DNA of 51,006 nt from Actinomycetes bacterium (GTDB lineage: Bacteria > Actinomycetota > Acidimicrobiia > Acidimicrobiales > RAAP-2): contig JAJZVL010000015.1 in assembly GCA_021845725.1 (NCBI GenBank), positions 1-51,006 of the forward strand, written 5' to 3'. The notes below the pieces were generated by a model that saw nothing but the letters and a program-made list of their open reading frames with translations, did not search any database and had not been told where the DNA came from. Shown piece after piece: positions 7,883-16,344 of this stretch; the first letter of the stretch is position 1; the number at the start of each line of letters is the position of its first letter. Made by a program: the position numbers and the translations under genes.

Positions 7883-9700
7883 ATGACCCGGGTCGACTCG
7901 GCGCCCGGCAGGCAGTCCCCGCCGGGGTGGCCGTCGACATGGCCGCCGACGGTGGCCGGTGCCGTGGTGGCCACCGTCGCCGCACGGCCGGACGAGGTGG
8001 CGCTCAGGTGGCGGGTCCCGGACGGGTGGTCCTCGTGGACGTGGCGTGACTACGCCGAGCGCGCCGCCCGGGTGGCCACCGGCTTGCACGAGCTGGGTGT
8101 CGAGCGGGGGGATCGCATCGTCCTTCTGACCCGCAACCGTCCCGAGTTCCACGCGGCCGACATGGCGGCGCTCCTCGTGGGAGCAGTGCCGGTGTCGGTC
8201 TACGAGTCGTCCTCGGCCGAGCAGGTTCGCTACGTCGCCGGTCATGCCGAAGCGGTGATGGTGATCGTCGAGGCCGCGCTCTTGGAGCGTGTCGTCGGGG
8301 CTCGTGAGGCGCTCGGCGGTCCTCGCCACATGGTGGTCATCTCGGACCCTGGCTTCGACCTCGCGCCGGGGCTCGTCCCGTTCTCGACGCTGCTCGACGC
8401 TGCGCCGACCGACCTCGGTGCCGCTGCAGCTGAGGCACGGCCGGCGGATCTCGCGACGCTCATCTACACGTCGGGCACGACGGGCCCGCCCAAGGCAGTC
8501 CAGATCACCCATGGCAACGTGGCGTGGACCGTTCGGAGCCTCGTCCAGGCCGTCGGCCACCGCCTGGCTGGATGGCGGATGGTCTCCTTCCTGCCGATGG
8601 CGCACGTGGCCGAGCGGGTGGCGACGCACTACCTCCACGTCTACGAGGGGACCGAGGTGACGACCTGCAGCGACGCGCGACTCGTCCTCGACTACCTACG
8701 CGACGTCCGTCCCCGCGGCGTTTTCAGCGTCCCGCTCGTCTGGGAGAGAGCCTACGCGTCGATCCGGGCGCTGGCTGCCGCCAACCCCGAGCAGCGAGCA
8801 TTGGTCGAGCCGGCGTTGGCGGTCGGCCGGCAGGTGGTCGAGGCGCGCTCGACCGGTCGCTTGCTCGGCCCCGACCTGGAGCGGCAGTGGGCGGAGGCGG
8901 ACCGCGTCCTGTCCGTCGTCCGGGAGCTCATGGGGCTGGACCAGGTCGAGGTGGCGATCAGCGCGGCAGCCCCCATCGATCCCGAGATCGTGGTCTTCTT
9001 CCGGTCGCTCGGGGTGCCGCTGTCGGAGCTCTACGGGCTTTCGGAGTCCACCGGCCCGCTGACCTGGGATCCATACGAGGTCCATCCCGGCGACGTGGGG
9101 CGTCCGATCCCTGGCTGCGAGATCCGCCTGGGCCCCGACGGGGAGATCCTCGCGCGGGGTGGGAACGTGTTCACCGGCTACTTCAAGGACCCCGGGCGCA
9201 CCGCCGAGGCGATCGACGCGGACGGGTGGCTGCACACCGGCGACCTCGGAATGCTCGAGGAGGGACGCCTACGGATCGTGGGGCGCAAGAAGGACCTGAT
9301 CGTCACCACTGGTGGCGAGAACGTCTCGCCCGCCAACATCGAGACGGCGCTTCGCAGCGCCCCCCTCGTGGACCAGGCCTGCGTTGCCGGGGACGGCCGA
9401 CCCTACGTCGTGGCGCTCGTGACCGTGGATCGCGAGGCGCTGCGTTCCTGGGCGCTCGAGCACGATCTGGCGACCGTGCCGACCGCCGAGCTGCTCCACC
9501 GTCCGGAGCTGCGTGCGGAGATCGCCCGGGAGCTGTCCGACGCCACCGGTCGTTTTGGCCGCGCCGAGCGGCCCAGGCGGTTCGCGATCCTCGACGACGA
9601 GTGGCCGGTGGACTCGGAGCTGGTGACGGCGACCATGAAGGTGCGACGCGACCGGGTGCTGGCCAAGTACGCGGCGCAGATCGAGGCGCTGTACGCGTGA
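7883..9700 (+). CDS. Long-chain acyl-CoA synthetase (AMP-forming)
   Basis: This 605-residue ANL-superfamily enzyme activates fatty acids to acyl-adenylates and then acyl-CoA. The ATP-binding motif YTSGTTGPPK is at residues 195-204; LYGLSESTGPLTWDP, DGWLHTGDLG and IVGRKKDLIVTTGGENVSP follow, covering the A3, A5, A7 and A8 motifs. The catalytic C-terminal Lys region (VTATMKVRRDRVLAKY) is present. It resembles FadD15-type long-chain ligases. The ATG at 7883 is chosen over upstream in-frame starts because AAGGAGGT lies at the right spacing before it. A TAGCGT at 7802-7807 and a repeated CGTGCTCGACC element sit in the intergenic stretch upstream. Confidence 0.92.
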   Translation: MTRVDSAPGRQSPPGWPSTWPPTVAGAVVATVAARPDEVALRWRVPDGWSSWTWRDYAERAARVATGLHELGVERGDRIVLLTRNRPEFHAADMAALLVGAVPVSVYESSSAEQVRYVAGHAEAVMVIVEAALLERVVGAREALGGPRHMVVISDPGFDLAPGLVPFSTLLDAAPTDLGAAAAEARPADLATLIYTSGTTGPPKAVQITHGNVAWTVRSLVQAVGHRLAGWRMVSFLPMAHVAERVATHYLHVYEGTEVTTCSDARLVLDYLRDVRPRGVFSVPLVWERAYASIRALAAANPEQRALVEPALAVGRQVVEARSTGRLLGPDLERQWAEADRVLSVVRELMGLDQVEVAISAAAPIDPEIVVFFRSLGVPLSELYGLSESTGPLTWDPYEVHPGDVGRPIPGCEIRLGPDGEILARGGNVFTGYFKDPGRTAEAIDADGWLHTGDLGMLEEGRLRIVGRKKDLIVTTGGENVSPANIETALRSAPLVDQACVAGDGRPYVVALVTVDREALRSWALEHDLATVPTAELLHRPELRAEIARELSDATGRFGRAERPRRFAILDDEWPVDSELVTATMKVRRDRVLAKYAAQIEALYA

Positions 9701-9705
9701 GGCCG

Positions 9706-9735
9706 TTGACAACGGCGTAACTACAGTGCTGTAAT
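9706..9735 (+). promoter_or_regulatory. nrdJ promoter with overlapping palindromic operator
   Basis: TTGACA (9706-9711) is followed after 18 bases by TGTAAT (9730-9735), a near-consensus sigma70-type promoter. The spacer and -10 contain the perfect palindrome TACAG-TG-CTGTA (9722-9733), positioned where a repressor would block transcription. The palindrome does not fit the usual NrdR box. The transcript would carry a leader of about 215 nt before nrdJ, in which I cannot recognise a cobalamin riboswitch. Confidence 0.6.
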
Positions 9736-9955
9736 GAGCCTAGATCTCGCGTCAGGGATGGGCTCGACCACAAGATGTAGTGGTTCGGACCTTCAAGCGC
9801 CACCGAGCCTGGAGGCGGGATGCACGTCGGTCGAAGGGGGGTGTCGGCGATCCCGGGTGGCGGCGAGAGGCCCCAGGTGTCCCTCGTCGCCAGTACGGAC
9901 GGGTGGAGCTGGTGCAAGAAACGAGCAGCTGAGGCAGCAAAGGAGCTACGACGAC

Positions 9956-12826
9956 ATGGCCATCGCACCGCATCGCGCCGCGATTGGGATCCGCCGGCAC
10001 TTCACGACCGAAGGGGTCCACCCCTACGAAGGGGTCCGCTGGGAACGGCGTGACGCGCGCATCACGAACTTCCGCGACGGCACGGTCGCCTTCGAGCAGC
10101 TCGGCGTGGAGGTGCCCGAGTCCTGGAGCGTGAACGCCACGAACATCCTCGCCCAGAAGTACTTCCGAGGCACGCTCGGCACCCCTGAGCGCGAGTGGTC
10201 GCTGAAGCAGGTCGTCGACCGCGTCGTGGACACGATCACGGCGTGGGGGATGAAGGACGGCTACTTCGTCGACGAGGCGGAGGCAGAGATCTTCCGCGAC
10301 GAGCTCAAGCACCTCATCGTTCACCAGAAGGCGGCGTTCAACTCGCCCGTCTGGTTCAACATCGGCGTCGACGGCGTCCCCCAGCAGGGCTCCGCATGCT
10401 TCATCCTCTCGGTCGACGACTCCATGGACTCCATCCTCAATTGGTACGTGGAGGAGGGCGTGATCTTCAAGGGCGGGTCGGGCGCCGGCGTCAACCTCTC
10501 GCGGATCCGCTCGTCGCAGGAGCTCTTGAAGGGTGGGGGAACCGCATCGGGTCCTGTGAGCTTCATGCGCGGCGCGGACGCCTCGGCCGGCACCATCAAG
10601 TCGGGCGGCAAGACGCGCCGAGCCGCGAAGATGGTCATCCTCGACGTCGACCACCCTGACATCGAGGACTTCATCTGGTGCAAGGCGATCGAGGAGCGCA
10701 AGGCGCGCGTGCTGCGCGACGCTGGCTTCGACATGGACCTCGACGGCGCCGACATCCACTCCGTGCAGTACCAGAACGCCAATAACTCCGTGCGTGTCAC
10801 CGACGAGTTCATGCATGCGGTGCTCGCCGACGCCGATTGGGAGCTCACCGCTCGGACCGACGGATCGGTCGTCCGGCGGGTGAGGGCTCGTGACCTGTTC
10901 CGCCAGATCGCGCACGCCGCCTGGGAGTGCGCAGACCCCGGCATGCAGTTCGACACCACCATCAACAAGTGGCACACGGCTTCGCAGACCGGCCGGATCA
11001 ACGCCAGTAACCCGTGCAGCGAGTACATGCACCTCGACAACTCTGCGTGCAACCTCGCGAGCCTGAACCTGCTCGAGTTCCTCGACGCCGGCGGGTCGTT
11101 CGACGTGGAGGGGTTCAAGGCCGCCGTCGAGGTGGTCTTCACGGGCCAAGAGATCATCGTCGGGAACGCCGACTACCCGACCGAGAAGATCGCGGAGAAT
11201 TCCCGCAGGTTCAGGGAGCTGGGCATCGGCTATGCCAACCTCGGCGCCCTGCTGATGGCCAACGGGCTGCCGTACGACTCGGACGCCGGTCGCGCGTGGG
11301 CTGCTGCCGTCACCGCGCTCATGACCGGTCACGCCTACGTGACGTCGGCGAGGACTGCGAGCCGCATGGGCCCCTTCGCCGGGTTCCACGAGAACGCCGA
11401 GCCGATGCTCAACGTGCTGCGGATGCACCAGAGCGAGGCGTCCAAGATCGACGAGGAGCTCGTTCCTCCGGAATTGCTGTCAGCGGCGCAGCAGGCTTGG
11501 GACGAGGCGGTGGAGCTCGCCGAGCAGTTCGGCGTGCGGAACTCCCAGGCGAGCGTGCTGGCCCCGACCGGCACGATCGGGCTGCTCATGGACTGCGACA
11601 CGACCGGAGTCGAGCCCGACCTCGGGCTCGTGAAGACGAAGAAGCTCGTGGGCGGCGGGACGATGTCGATCGTCAACCAGACGGTGCCGAGGTCGCTCCG
11701 CCAGCTCGGGTACGCGCAGGACCAGGTCGACCAGATCGTCGCGTACATCGACGAGCATAAGACGATCGTCGGCGCGCCGTACCTGAGGGGCGAGCACCTT
11801 GCGGTGTTCGCGTGCTCGATGGGCGACAACACGATCCACTACTCGGGTCACATTCGGATGATGGGTGCGGTGCAGCCGTTCATCAGCGGCGCCATCAGCA
11901 AGACGGTCAACATGCCCGAGAACGCCACCGTGGAGGAGGTCGAGCAGCTTCATGTCGAGGCGTGGCGCCTCGGCATCAAGGCGATCGCCATCTACCGCGA
12001 CAACTGCAAGGTCGCCCAACCCCTCTCCACGACGAAGAAGGAGGGAACGGTCGCGGAGGGCGCTGATGGGGCCCCGCCGGGATCCGCCGCGGAGGCGAGG
12101 GATCGCGCGGCGGCGGCGCGGATCGCCGAGCTCGAGGCCGCCCTCGAGCGCGAGAAGCAGAAGAAGCCCGAGCCGCTGGTCGTCGGCGCCGTTCGCGAGC
12201 GCCTGCCGAGGCGTCGCCGCTCGAGCACCTTCGCCTTCAGGGTGGCCGACTGCGAGGGCTACGTGACGGTCGGGGAGTACGAGGACGGGCGTCCCGGAGA
12301 GGTGTTCGTGAAGGTCTCGAAGCAAGGGTCGACCCTCGCTGGCATCATGGACGCCTTCTCCATCTCGATCAGCCTCGGGCTCCAGCACGGGGTGCCGCTG
12401 GCGACCTACGTGCGCAAGTACTCGAACATGAAGTTCGAGCCGGCCGGGATCACCGACGACGCCGACCTGCGGATCGCCACGAGCCTGGTGGACTACATCT
12501 TCCGGCGCCTCGCGCTCGACTACCTCACCTACGAGGAGCGTCTCGACCTCGGCGTGCTGTCGACGTCCGAGCGGATCCAGCCGACCCTGCCCGGGGTCGA
12601 GGAGAGCGCCACGCCGTCGATGGGCTTGGTCGACGACGTCCCGGCGACGGCGGAGCCTCCGACGGCGGTTGCGTGGGCGGCGCGCCCGCCGGTGGGCGAC
12701 GCAGCGACCCTGGCCAGGGCCGAGCAGCGCGACGCTCCGTTCTGCTACAGCTGCGGCAACGTGATGCAGCGTTCGGGGTCCTGCTACGTCTGCCCGAGCT
12801 GCGGGTCGACGAGCGGGTGCTCATGA
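9956..12826 (+). CDS. nrdJ: Vitamin B12-dependent ribonucleotide reductase (class II)
   Basis: This 956-residue enzyme reduces ribonucleotides to deoxyribonucleotides using adenosylcobalamin-derived radicals, so it needs no oxygen and no NrdB subunit. Key blocks: NSPVWFNIGV and SACFILSVDD (with an active-site Cys), FKGGSGAGVNLSRIRS near 172-186, NPCSEYMHLDNSACNLASLN with Cys354, and SVLAPTGTIGLLMDCDTTGVEPD. The C-terminus carries the zinc/redox module FCYSCGNVMQRSGSCYVCPS then GSTSGCS from about residue 929, typical of the long NrdJ form. Start ATG 9956 is preceded by AAAGGAG and begins the conserved HFTTEGVHPYEGVRWE region; upstream in-frame codons belong to the leader. This is probably the cell's main or only RNR, but other RNR genes could lie outside the window. 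Confidence 0.95.
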   Translation: MAIAPHRAAIGIRRHFTTEGVHPYEGVRWERRDARITNFRDGTVAFEQLGVEVPESWSVNATNILAQKYFRGTLGTPEREWSLKQVVDRVVDTITAWGMKDGYFVDEAEAEIFRDELKHLIVHQKAAFNSPVWFNIGVDGVPQQGSACFILSVDDSMDSILNWYVEEGVIFKGGSGAGVNLSRIRSSQELLKGGGTASGPVSFMRGADASAGTIKSGGKTRRAAKMVILDVDHPDIEDFIWCKAIEERKARVLRDAGFDMDLDGADIHSVQYQNANNSVRVTDEFMHAVLADADWELTARTDGSVVRRVRARDLFRQIAHAAWECADPGMQFDTTINKWHTASQTGRINASNPCSEYMHLDNSACNLASLNLLEFLDAGGSFDVEGFKAAVEVVFTGQEIIVGNADYPTEKIAENSRRFRELGIGYANLGALLMANGLPYDSDAGRAWAAAVTALMTGHAYVTSARTASRMGPFAGFHENAEPMLNVLRMHQSEASKIDEELVPPELLSAAQQAWDEAVELAEQFGVRNSQASVLAPTGTIGLLMDCDTTGVEPDLGLVKTKKLVGGGTMSIVNQTVPRSLRQLGYAQDQVDQIVAYIDEHKTIVGAPYLRGEHLAVFACSMGDNTIHYSGHIRMMGAVQPFISGAISKTVNMPENATVEEVEQLHVEAWRLGIKAIAIYRDNCKVAQPLSTTKKEGTVAEGADGAPPGSAAEARDRAAAARIAELEAALEREKQKKPEPLVVGAVRERLPRRRRSSTFAFRVADCEGYVTVGEYEDGRPGEVFVKVSKQGSTLAGIMDAFSISISLGLQHGVPLATYVRKYSNMKFEPAGITDDADLRIATSLVDYIFRRLALDYLTYEERLDLGVLSTSERIQPTLPGVEESATPSMGLVDDVPATAEPPTAVAWAARPPVGDAATLARAEQRDAPFCYSCGNVMQRSGSCYVCPSCGSTSGCS

Positions 12827-12939
12827 CAATGACCAAGCACCGCGTGTCGCCGCTGACCGGGCCGACGGAGCGCCCCCTGCGAACGTGACCGGAGGGGCGT
12901 GTGCTCTTCGCATGCTCTTCCCATCGGGCCCATCGCGGT

Positions 12940-13062
12940 CCCGTCATGCTGCCAGCCATAGACGTTCTTCGTCGCGGTGACGATCTCCTGGTCCTGGAGC
13001 GGACAGCACGGTGAGGGAACGCGCTCGGCGAGGTAGGCCTACGTCCTCGTAGAGCGGCGAGA
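12940..13062 (-). pseudogene. Decayed C-terminal fragment of a peptide-type ABC substrate-binding protein
   Basis: Read on the minus strand, this stretch translates to PLYEDV, then after a one-base frameshift AYLAERVPSPCCPLQDQEI and VTATKNVYGWQH. This aligns, base by base as well as by residue, with the end of the intact binding protein at 14093-15997 (PLYKDEAYLAKQVPSLWWPL, QDWEIVAAKKNLAGWQH). The similarity covers about 110 bp and stops abruptly on both sides; no start codon, upstream domain or matching terminal residues (LNAYANYMPQTWYYTK) remain. It is therefore a relic of a second copy, separated from the intact gene by the GntR gene. Confidence 0.7.
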
Positions 13063-13136
13063 AGCTGCGGTCACCCGGCATCGTCTCTGCAGGGGCGGAT
13101 GCGGGATGGAGGATGTACGATACTACGGACAATCAG

Positions 13137-13337
13137 ATGTTTGGCCTCCACGCGCTCCTCGGTCCCGCCGTCGTGCTCCACGAGCACGGAGGTGACGTCA
13201 CGGCGGTCGAGCTTGCTTGTCTGGCGGCGCCGTTCGGCAGTGGTTCGCCTGGACGGGTCGGAGAGTGGATCATGGTCGTTGCCGGCTTCGCGGTGGACGT
13301 TCTTGGCGCCGAGGCCGCTGTCGGGTTCGCCGGGTGA
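13137..13337 (+). CDS. Short hypothetical ORF overlapping the GntR gene start (doubtful)
   Basis: This 66-residue reading frame (MFGLHALLGPAVVLHEHGG at its start) ends in TGA overlapping the GTG of the GntR gene (GTGA), which would allow translational coupling. A TACGAT -10-like hexamer lies at about 13116-13121. I recognise no family, the composition is not clearly coding, and all frames are open here because of the GC content. An earlier in-frame GTA/ATG region starts at 13113. It could simply be the leader of the regulator gene. Otherwise, apart from the decayed binding-protein fragment, I see nothing in 12827-13333. Confidence 0.22.
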   Translation: MFGLHALLGPAVVLHEHGGDVTAVELACLAAPFGSGSPGRVGEWIMVVAGFAVDVLGAEAAVGFAG

Positions 13338-14077
13338 ACTGGCTCGATCACCGCACACTGGACCGCGCGAGCCCCCTTCCACTGTGGGCGCAGATCGTGG
13401 CCGACCTGCGCGTCCAAATGGCCGCCGGTGCCTTCGACGAGCGGTTCCCCACCGATGAGGAGTTGACCGACGCGTACGGCGTCAGTCGCCAGACCGCGCG
13501 TGAGGCGGTCCGGCGACTCCAGGCTGAAGGGCTCGTCGAGCGTCACCGAGGACGGGGTTCGACGCTCACCCGCCCCATGCTCGAGCAGCCGCTCGCCACG
13601 CTCTACAGCGTGTCGCTCACCGTGAGTGAGCATGGCCTCATCGACCGCAGTGAGATCCTCGCCGCTGAGCACCGACCCGCCTCCGGGTGGGTTGCCGACG
13701 GCCTGCAAGTGAAGGACGGGGTGCCCGTGGTGTTCCTGGAGCGGTTGCGCTTCGCCGGGGACGACCCCCTGTCACTCGAGCGGTCGTGGCTGCCGTCCCC
13801 ACTTGCCGACGACCTGCTGTCCGCCGATCTCGAGCGTGGACCCCTCTACGTCGCGCTGCGCGAGACGTGCGGAGTGCAGATCACGTCGGGGAGCGAGCGG
13901 ATCTCCCCGGTCATTCCGCCGTCTGCAGACCGAGCGCGGCTCAGGATGCCGGCGCGTACCGCGGCGTTCCTGGTCGAACGGCTGGCGCTCTCGGGTGCTC
14001 AGCCCGTCGAGCTGCGGCAATCGACCGTGCGCGGCGATCGGTACCGGTTCGTGGCGGAGTGGCCCGCTCGCTCTTAG
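13334..14077 (+). CDS. GntR family transcriptional regulator with UTRA (HutC-type) domain
   Basis: The 247-residue protein has an N-terminal winged helix-turn-helix (PLWAQIVADLRVQMAAGAF then TDEELTDAYGVSRQTAREAV and EGLVERHRGRGSTLTRP, about residues 14-77) and a C-terminal ligand-binding UTRA domain including LQVKDGVPVVFLERLRF and a terminal GDRYRFVAEW strand. HutC/UTRA regulators usually repress transport or catabolic genes and are released by a small-molecule ligand, often a sugar, amino acid or phosphonate. It is convergent with the substrate-binding protein gene that ends 16 bases downstream; that gene, read from its own promoter, is the obvious candidate target. Start GTG 13334 begins just before the wHTH domain. 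Confidence 0.88.
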   Translation: MNWLDHRTLDRASPLPLWAQIVADLRVQMAAGAFDERFPTDEELTDAYGVSRQTAREAVRRLQAEGLVERHRGRGSTLTRPMLEQPLATLYSVSLTVSEHGLIDRSEILAAEHRPASGWVADGLQVKDGVPVVFLERLRFAGDDPLSLERSWLPSPLADDLLSADLERGPLYVALRETCGVQITSGSERISPVIPPSADRARLRMPARTAAFLVERLALSGAQPVELRQSTVRGDRYRFVAEWPARS

Positions 14078-14092
14078 CGGATGCGTGCCCGA

Positions 14093-15997
14093 CTACTTGG
14101 TGTAGTACCAGGTCTGGGGCATGTAGTTGGCGTACGCGTTCAGGTGCTGCCAGCCCGCGAGGTTCTTCTTCGCTGCGACGATCTCCCAGTCCTGCAGCGG
14201 CCACCACAGGGAGGGAACCTGCTTGGCGAGGTAGGCCTCGTCCTTGTAGAGCGGCTTGAGCCCGTCCTTGGCGGGCGCGGTCTCCACCGCGTCGATGAGC
14301 TTCTGCGCCGTGGCTGTGTAGTAGCCGCCGCCGAAGAAGGCACCCAGGCCCCATTCGTCTGTGCCCGCAGGGACGAGCTGGTACTGCCCGTAGTTCCAGA
14401 ACCACAGGGCGTCGAGGGAGATGCCCCATTTGCACGACCCTGTCGCGAGTGTCTTGGGCACTTTCTGGTGCGGTGTGACGCACAGACCCGCAAGGGAGTA
14501 GATGGATGTGACGGTCTGGCCATCCAGCCCGATGTCGATCCCGACGCTCTTCGCCTCGGTCTTGAACGCGGTCGCCTGCGTGAGGAGCGCTGTTGTCCCG
14601 GTCGCGTAGTAGGTGAAGAATGTGAGCTTCCTGCCCTTGGCAATCCCCTTGCCGCAGCGTGACGGCCCTGTCCCGGGGCGCTTGCAGACGTCGATGCCCC
14701 CCGGACCTTTCACCCAGCCGTGCGCCTTCAGCAGCTTCGCCGCAGCCTGTGGGTCGTAGGGATAGGGATCCTTCTTGATCGCCGCACCGACATAGCTCGA
14801 ACCGGGGTAGATGGCGACCGGGCCGTAGTCCGCAAGACCGTAGCCGCCGAGGGTCCGTGTGATGTAGAGGTGGTCTGTGATGAGGTGCTGGAGGGCCTGG
14901 CGGATGTAGAGCTGTCTGACCAGTGGACCCCAGGTCGGAGAGGTGTAGCTCAGCTCCGCGACGTTGTTGTAGAAGATCGGCCAAGATTTGATGTCGTAGC
15001 CGTGGCTCTTGTAGTACGACATCTGGGACAGGTCGCTGTAGGGGATGTACCCGAAGGTGATCGCGCCAGAGCGCAGGGCGTCGAGCTCCGTGGTCCCTGT
15101 TGTGAAGCTGTAGACCGTGTAGGCCGCGAGATGCGGCTTTGTCGCCCCGGTGTAGTGGGTGTTGCGGTCGAAGGTCGCCTCGTGGGTGACCGAGTTGTAG
15201 GCGCTGATGAAGAACGGGCCGTCGACGACCTTCCACATCGGGTTCGTGGCGTAGGTGTTCCGGGACTTCGCCTGGTCGAAGATGAATGTGAACACCGCCT
15301 TCGCACCTGCAGGGGTCGACGAGTTCGAGAACGAGGCGGCGGCGGCGAGCGACGTGCGGTCCCACGACTGGATCGGGAGAGGGTAGATCCATCCGAGCTG
15401 GTTGCCCTCGTACCAGGTCGGGTTGTAGGCGCGCGTCAGGTGCAGGACGAAGGTGTAGGCGTTCGGGTATGTGATACGCGAGATGTTTGTGGGCATCAGA
15501 CCTGGCGCGTAGTTGCCGATGTTCGTCTTGCCTGCCTGGTAGAGCTCGAAGAAGAACTTCACGTCGTTCGATGTGACCGGCGCGCCTGTGGACCACTTGA
15601 GCGTCTTCTTCATGTGGATGGTGACGGTCTTGTCACCATCCGACCACACGGGCTTGTTCCCGATGGAGAGCTTGTAGTCGATCCCGGTCTTCGATCCTGT
15701 GCCGAACCAGTAGAGCGGCAAGTACATCTCGTCCTCGACGTTGGTCTGGTAGGGCTCGTACGCGACCAGGCTCTCGATCGGGATGACCCATGTGAAGACG
15801 TCGCCCGGCGGGAGGGCGTAGCTGGCGGTCCCGCCTGTGACGACCGTGGTGCTCGCGCCGGCCGGCGTCGCGGCGCCGACGGCGCCGACCCCCGCGACCG
15901 TGGCGAGCAAGATCAGCGACGCCCACAAGACCCGGAGGTTTCGCAGCGGGGTCCTGCCCCTCGATGACTCGGACAGCCTTCGGGCAACGTGGATCAT
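14093..15997 (-). CDS. Peptide/nickel-type ABC transporter substrate-binding protein (SBP family 5)
   Basis: This 634-residue exported protein has an N-terminal signal or anchor (RNLRVLWASLILLATVAGVG, about residues 22-50) followed by a long mature domain rich in Tyr, Trp and Thr. Family 5 features include the N-terminal domain VWSDGDKTVTIHMKKTLKWS with TGAPVTSNDVKFFFEL (the classic 'F-S-x-G-x-x-(V/L)TA-x-D' region) and RQALQHLITDHLYI. It would deliver oligopeptides, or another organic ligand, to an ABC permease, but no permease or ATPase genes are adjacent. Start ATG 15997 is chosen because GAAAGAG lies just upstream; longer in-frame starts would extend into the promoter region. Both the neighbouring decayed copy and the convergent GntR gene make this a small accessory locus. 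Confidence 0.85.
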   Translation of the reverse strand: MIHVARRLSESSRGRTPLRNLRVLWASLILLATVAGVGAVGAATPAGASTTVVTGGTASYALPPGDVFTWVIPIESLVAYEPYQTNVEDEMYLPLYWFGTGSKTGIDYKLSIGNKPVWSDGDKTVTIHMKKTLKWSTGAPVTSNDVKFFFELYQAGKTNIGNYAPGLMPTNISRITYPNAYTFVLHLTRAYNPTWYEGNQLGWIYPLPIQSWDRTSLAAAASFSNSSTPAGAKAVFTFIFDQAKSRNTYATNPMWKVVDGPFFISAYNSVTHEATFDRNTHYTGATKPHLAAYTVYSFTTGTTELDALRSGAITFGYIPYSDLSQMSYYKSHGYDIKSWPIFYNNVAELSYTSPTWGPLVRQLYIRQALQHLITDHLYITRTLGGYGLADYGPVAIYPGSSYVGAAIKKDPYPYDPQAAAKLLKAHGWVKGPGGIDVCKRPGTGPSRCGKGIAKGRKLTFFTYYATGTTALLTQATAFKTEAKSVGIDIGLDGQTVTSIYSLAGLCVTPHQKVPKTLATGSCKWGISLDALWFWNYGQYQLVPAGTDEWGLGAFFGGGYYTATAQKLIDAVETAPAKDGLKPLYKDEAYLAKQVPSLWWPLQDWEIVAAKKNLAGWQHLNAYANYMPQTWYYTK

Positions 15998-16106
15998 CTC
16001 TTTCGCCCCTCCGAGGCCTGAGCGGCCCCCAGTGAGATCGCCTCCATCGGTGGCGAACGCGCCGTTGCTCGTACGCAGCCGAAAGACGCAGCTTGTCGTC
16101 GAGCAA

Positions 16107-16135
16107 TCGTTACCGATCGATGACGCGAGTGTCAA
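16107..16135 (-). promoter_or_regulatory. Promoter of the substrate-binding protein gene
   Basis: On the minus strand TTGACA (complement of 16130-16135) is followed after 17 bases by TAACGA (complement of 16107-16112). The predicted leader to ATG 15997 is about 100 nt. The sequence between the hexamers contains ATCGATCGG, a short symmetric element that could be an operator. Together with the DedA promoter it lies in a divergent, roughly 345-bp intergenic region (15998-16344) in which I see no other gene. Confidence 0.55.
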
Positions 16136-16307
16136 ATTCGCGCGCCGCGGCCGACACCGAGCTCCCATTCGAGCAGCTGGCAGCATCCGAGCGACCGAAT
16201 CCGTCCGGGAGGCGGGACCGTCCGGGTTTAGGTGTTCTTCAACTCGATCGTCTCAGATGGGGGGCGAGGAACACCGGTCCTCGCGCGCTGCCTACCATCG
16301 AGCATCC

Positions 16308-16337
16308 ATGACCAACACGAACGAGGAAGCTGCCTGA
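16308..16337 (+). CDS. Possible nine-residue leader ORF upstream of the DedA fusion (doubtful)
   Basis: ATG 16308 encodes MTNTNEEAA followed by TGA at 16335-16337, seven bases before the GTG start of the DedA fusion. TACCAT at 16293-16298 would place transcription initiation within a few bases of this ATG. The sequence could be a leaderless leader peptide that couples translation, or it may just be chance. The purine-rich GAGGAAG inside it could serve as ribosome binding site for the downstream gene. Confidence 0.2.
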   Translation: MTNTNEEAA

Positions 16338-16344
16338 CGTCGCC

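Noticed and set aside
9716-9736. NrdR operator in the nrdJ promoter
   Set aside because: The palindrome TACAG-TG-CTGTA differs from the NrdR consensus at most conserved positions.
9736-9955. Cobalamin riboswitch in the nrdJ leader
   Set aside because: I looked for the B12 box (AGCCAGAGACCTGCC-like) and the conserved GCCACTG element. Only partial resemblances such as CGCCAGTACGGACGGG occur, and the rest of the fold is not visible, so no call is justified.
12823-12888. 21-codon ORF starting inside the nrdJ stop region
   Set aside because: It has no ribosome site, no family similarity and lies in the terminal region of nrdJ; more likely chance.
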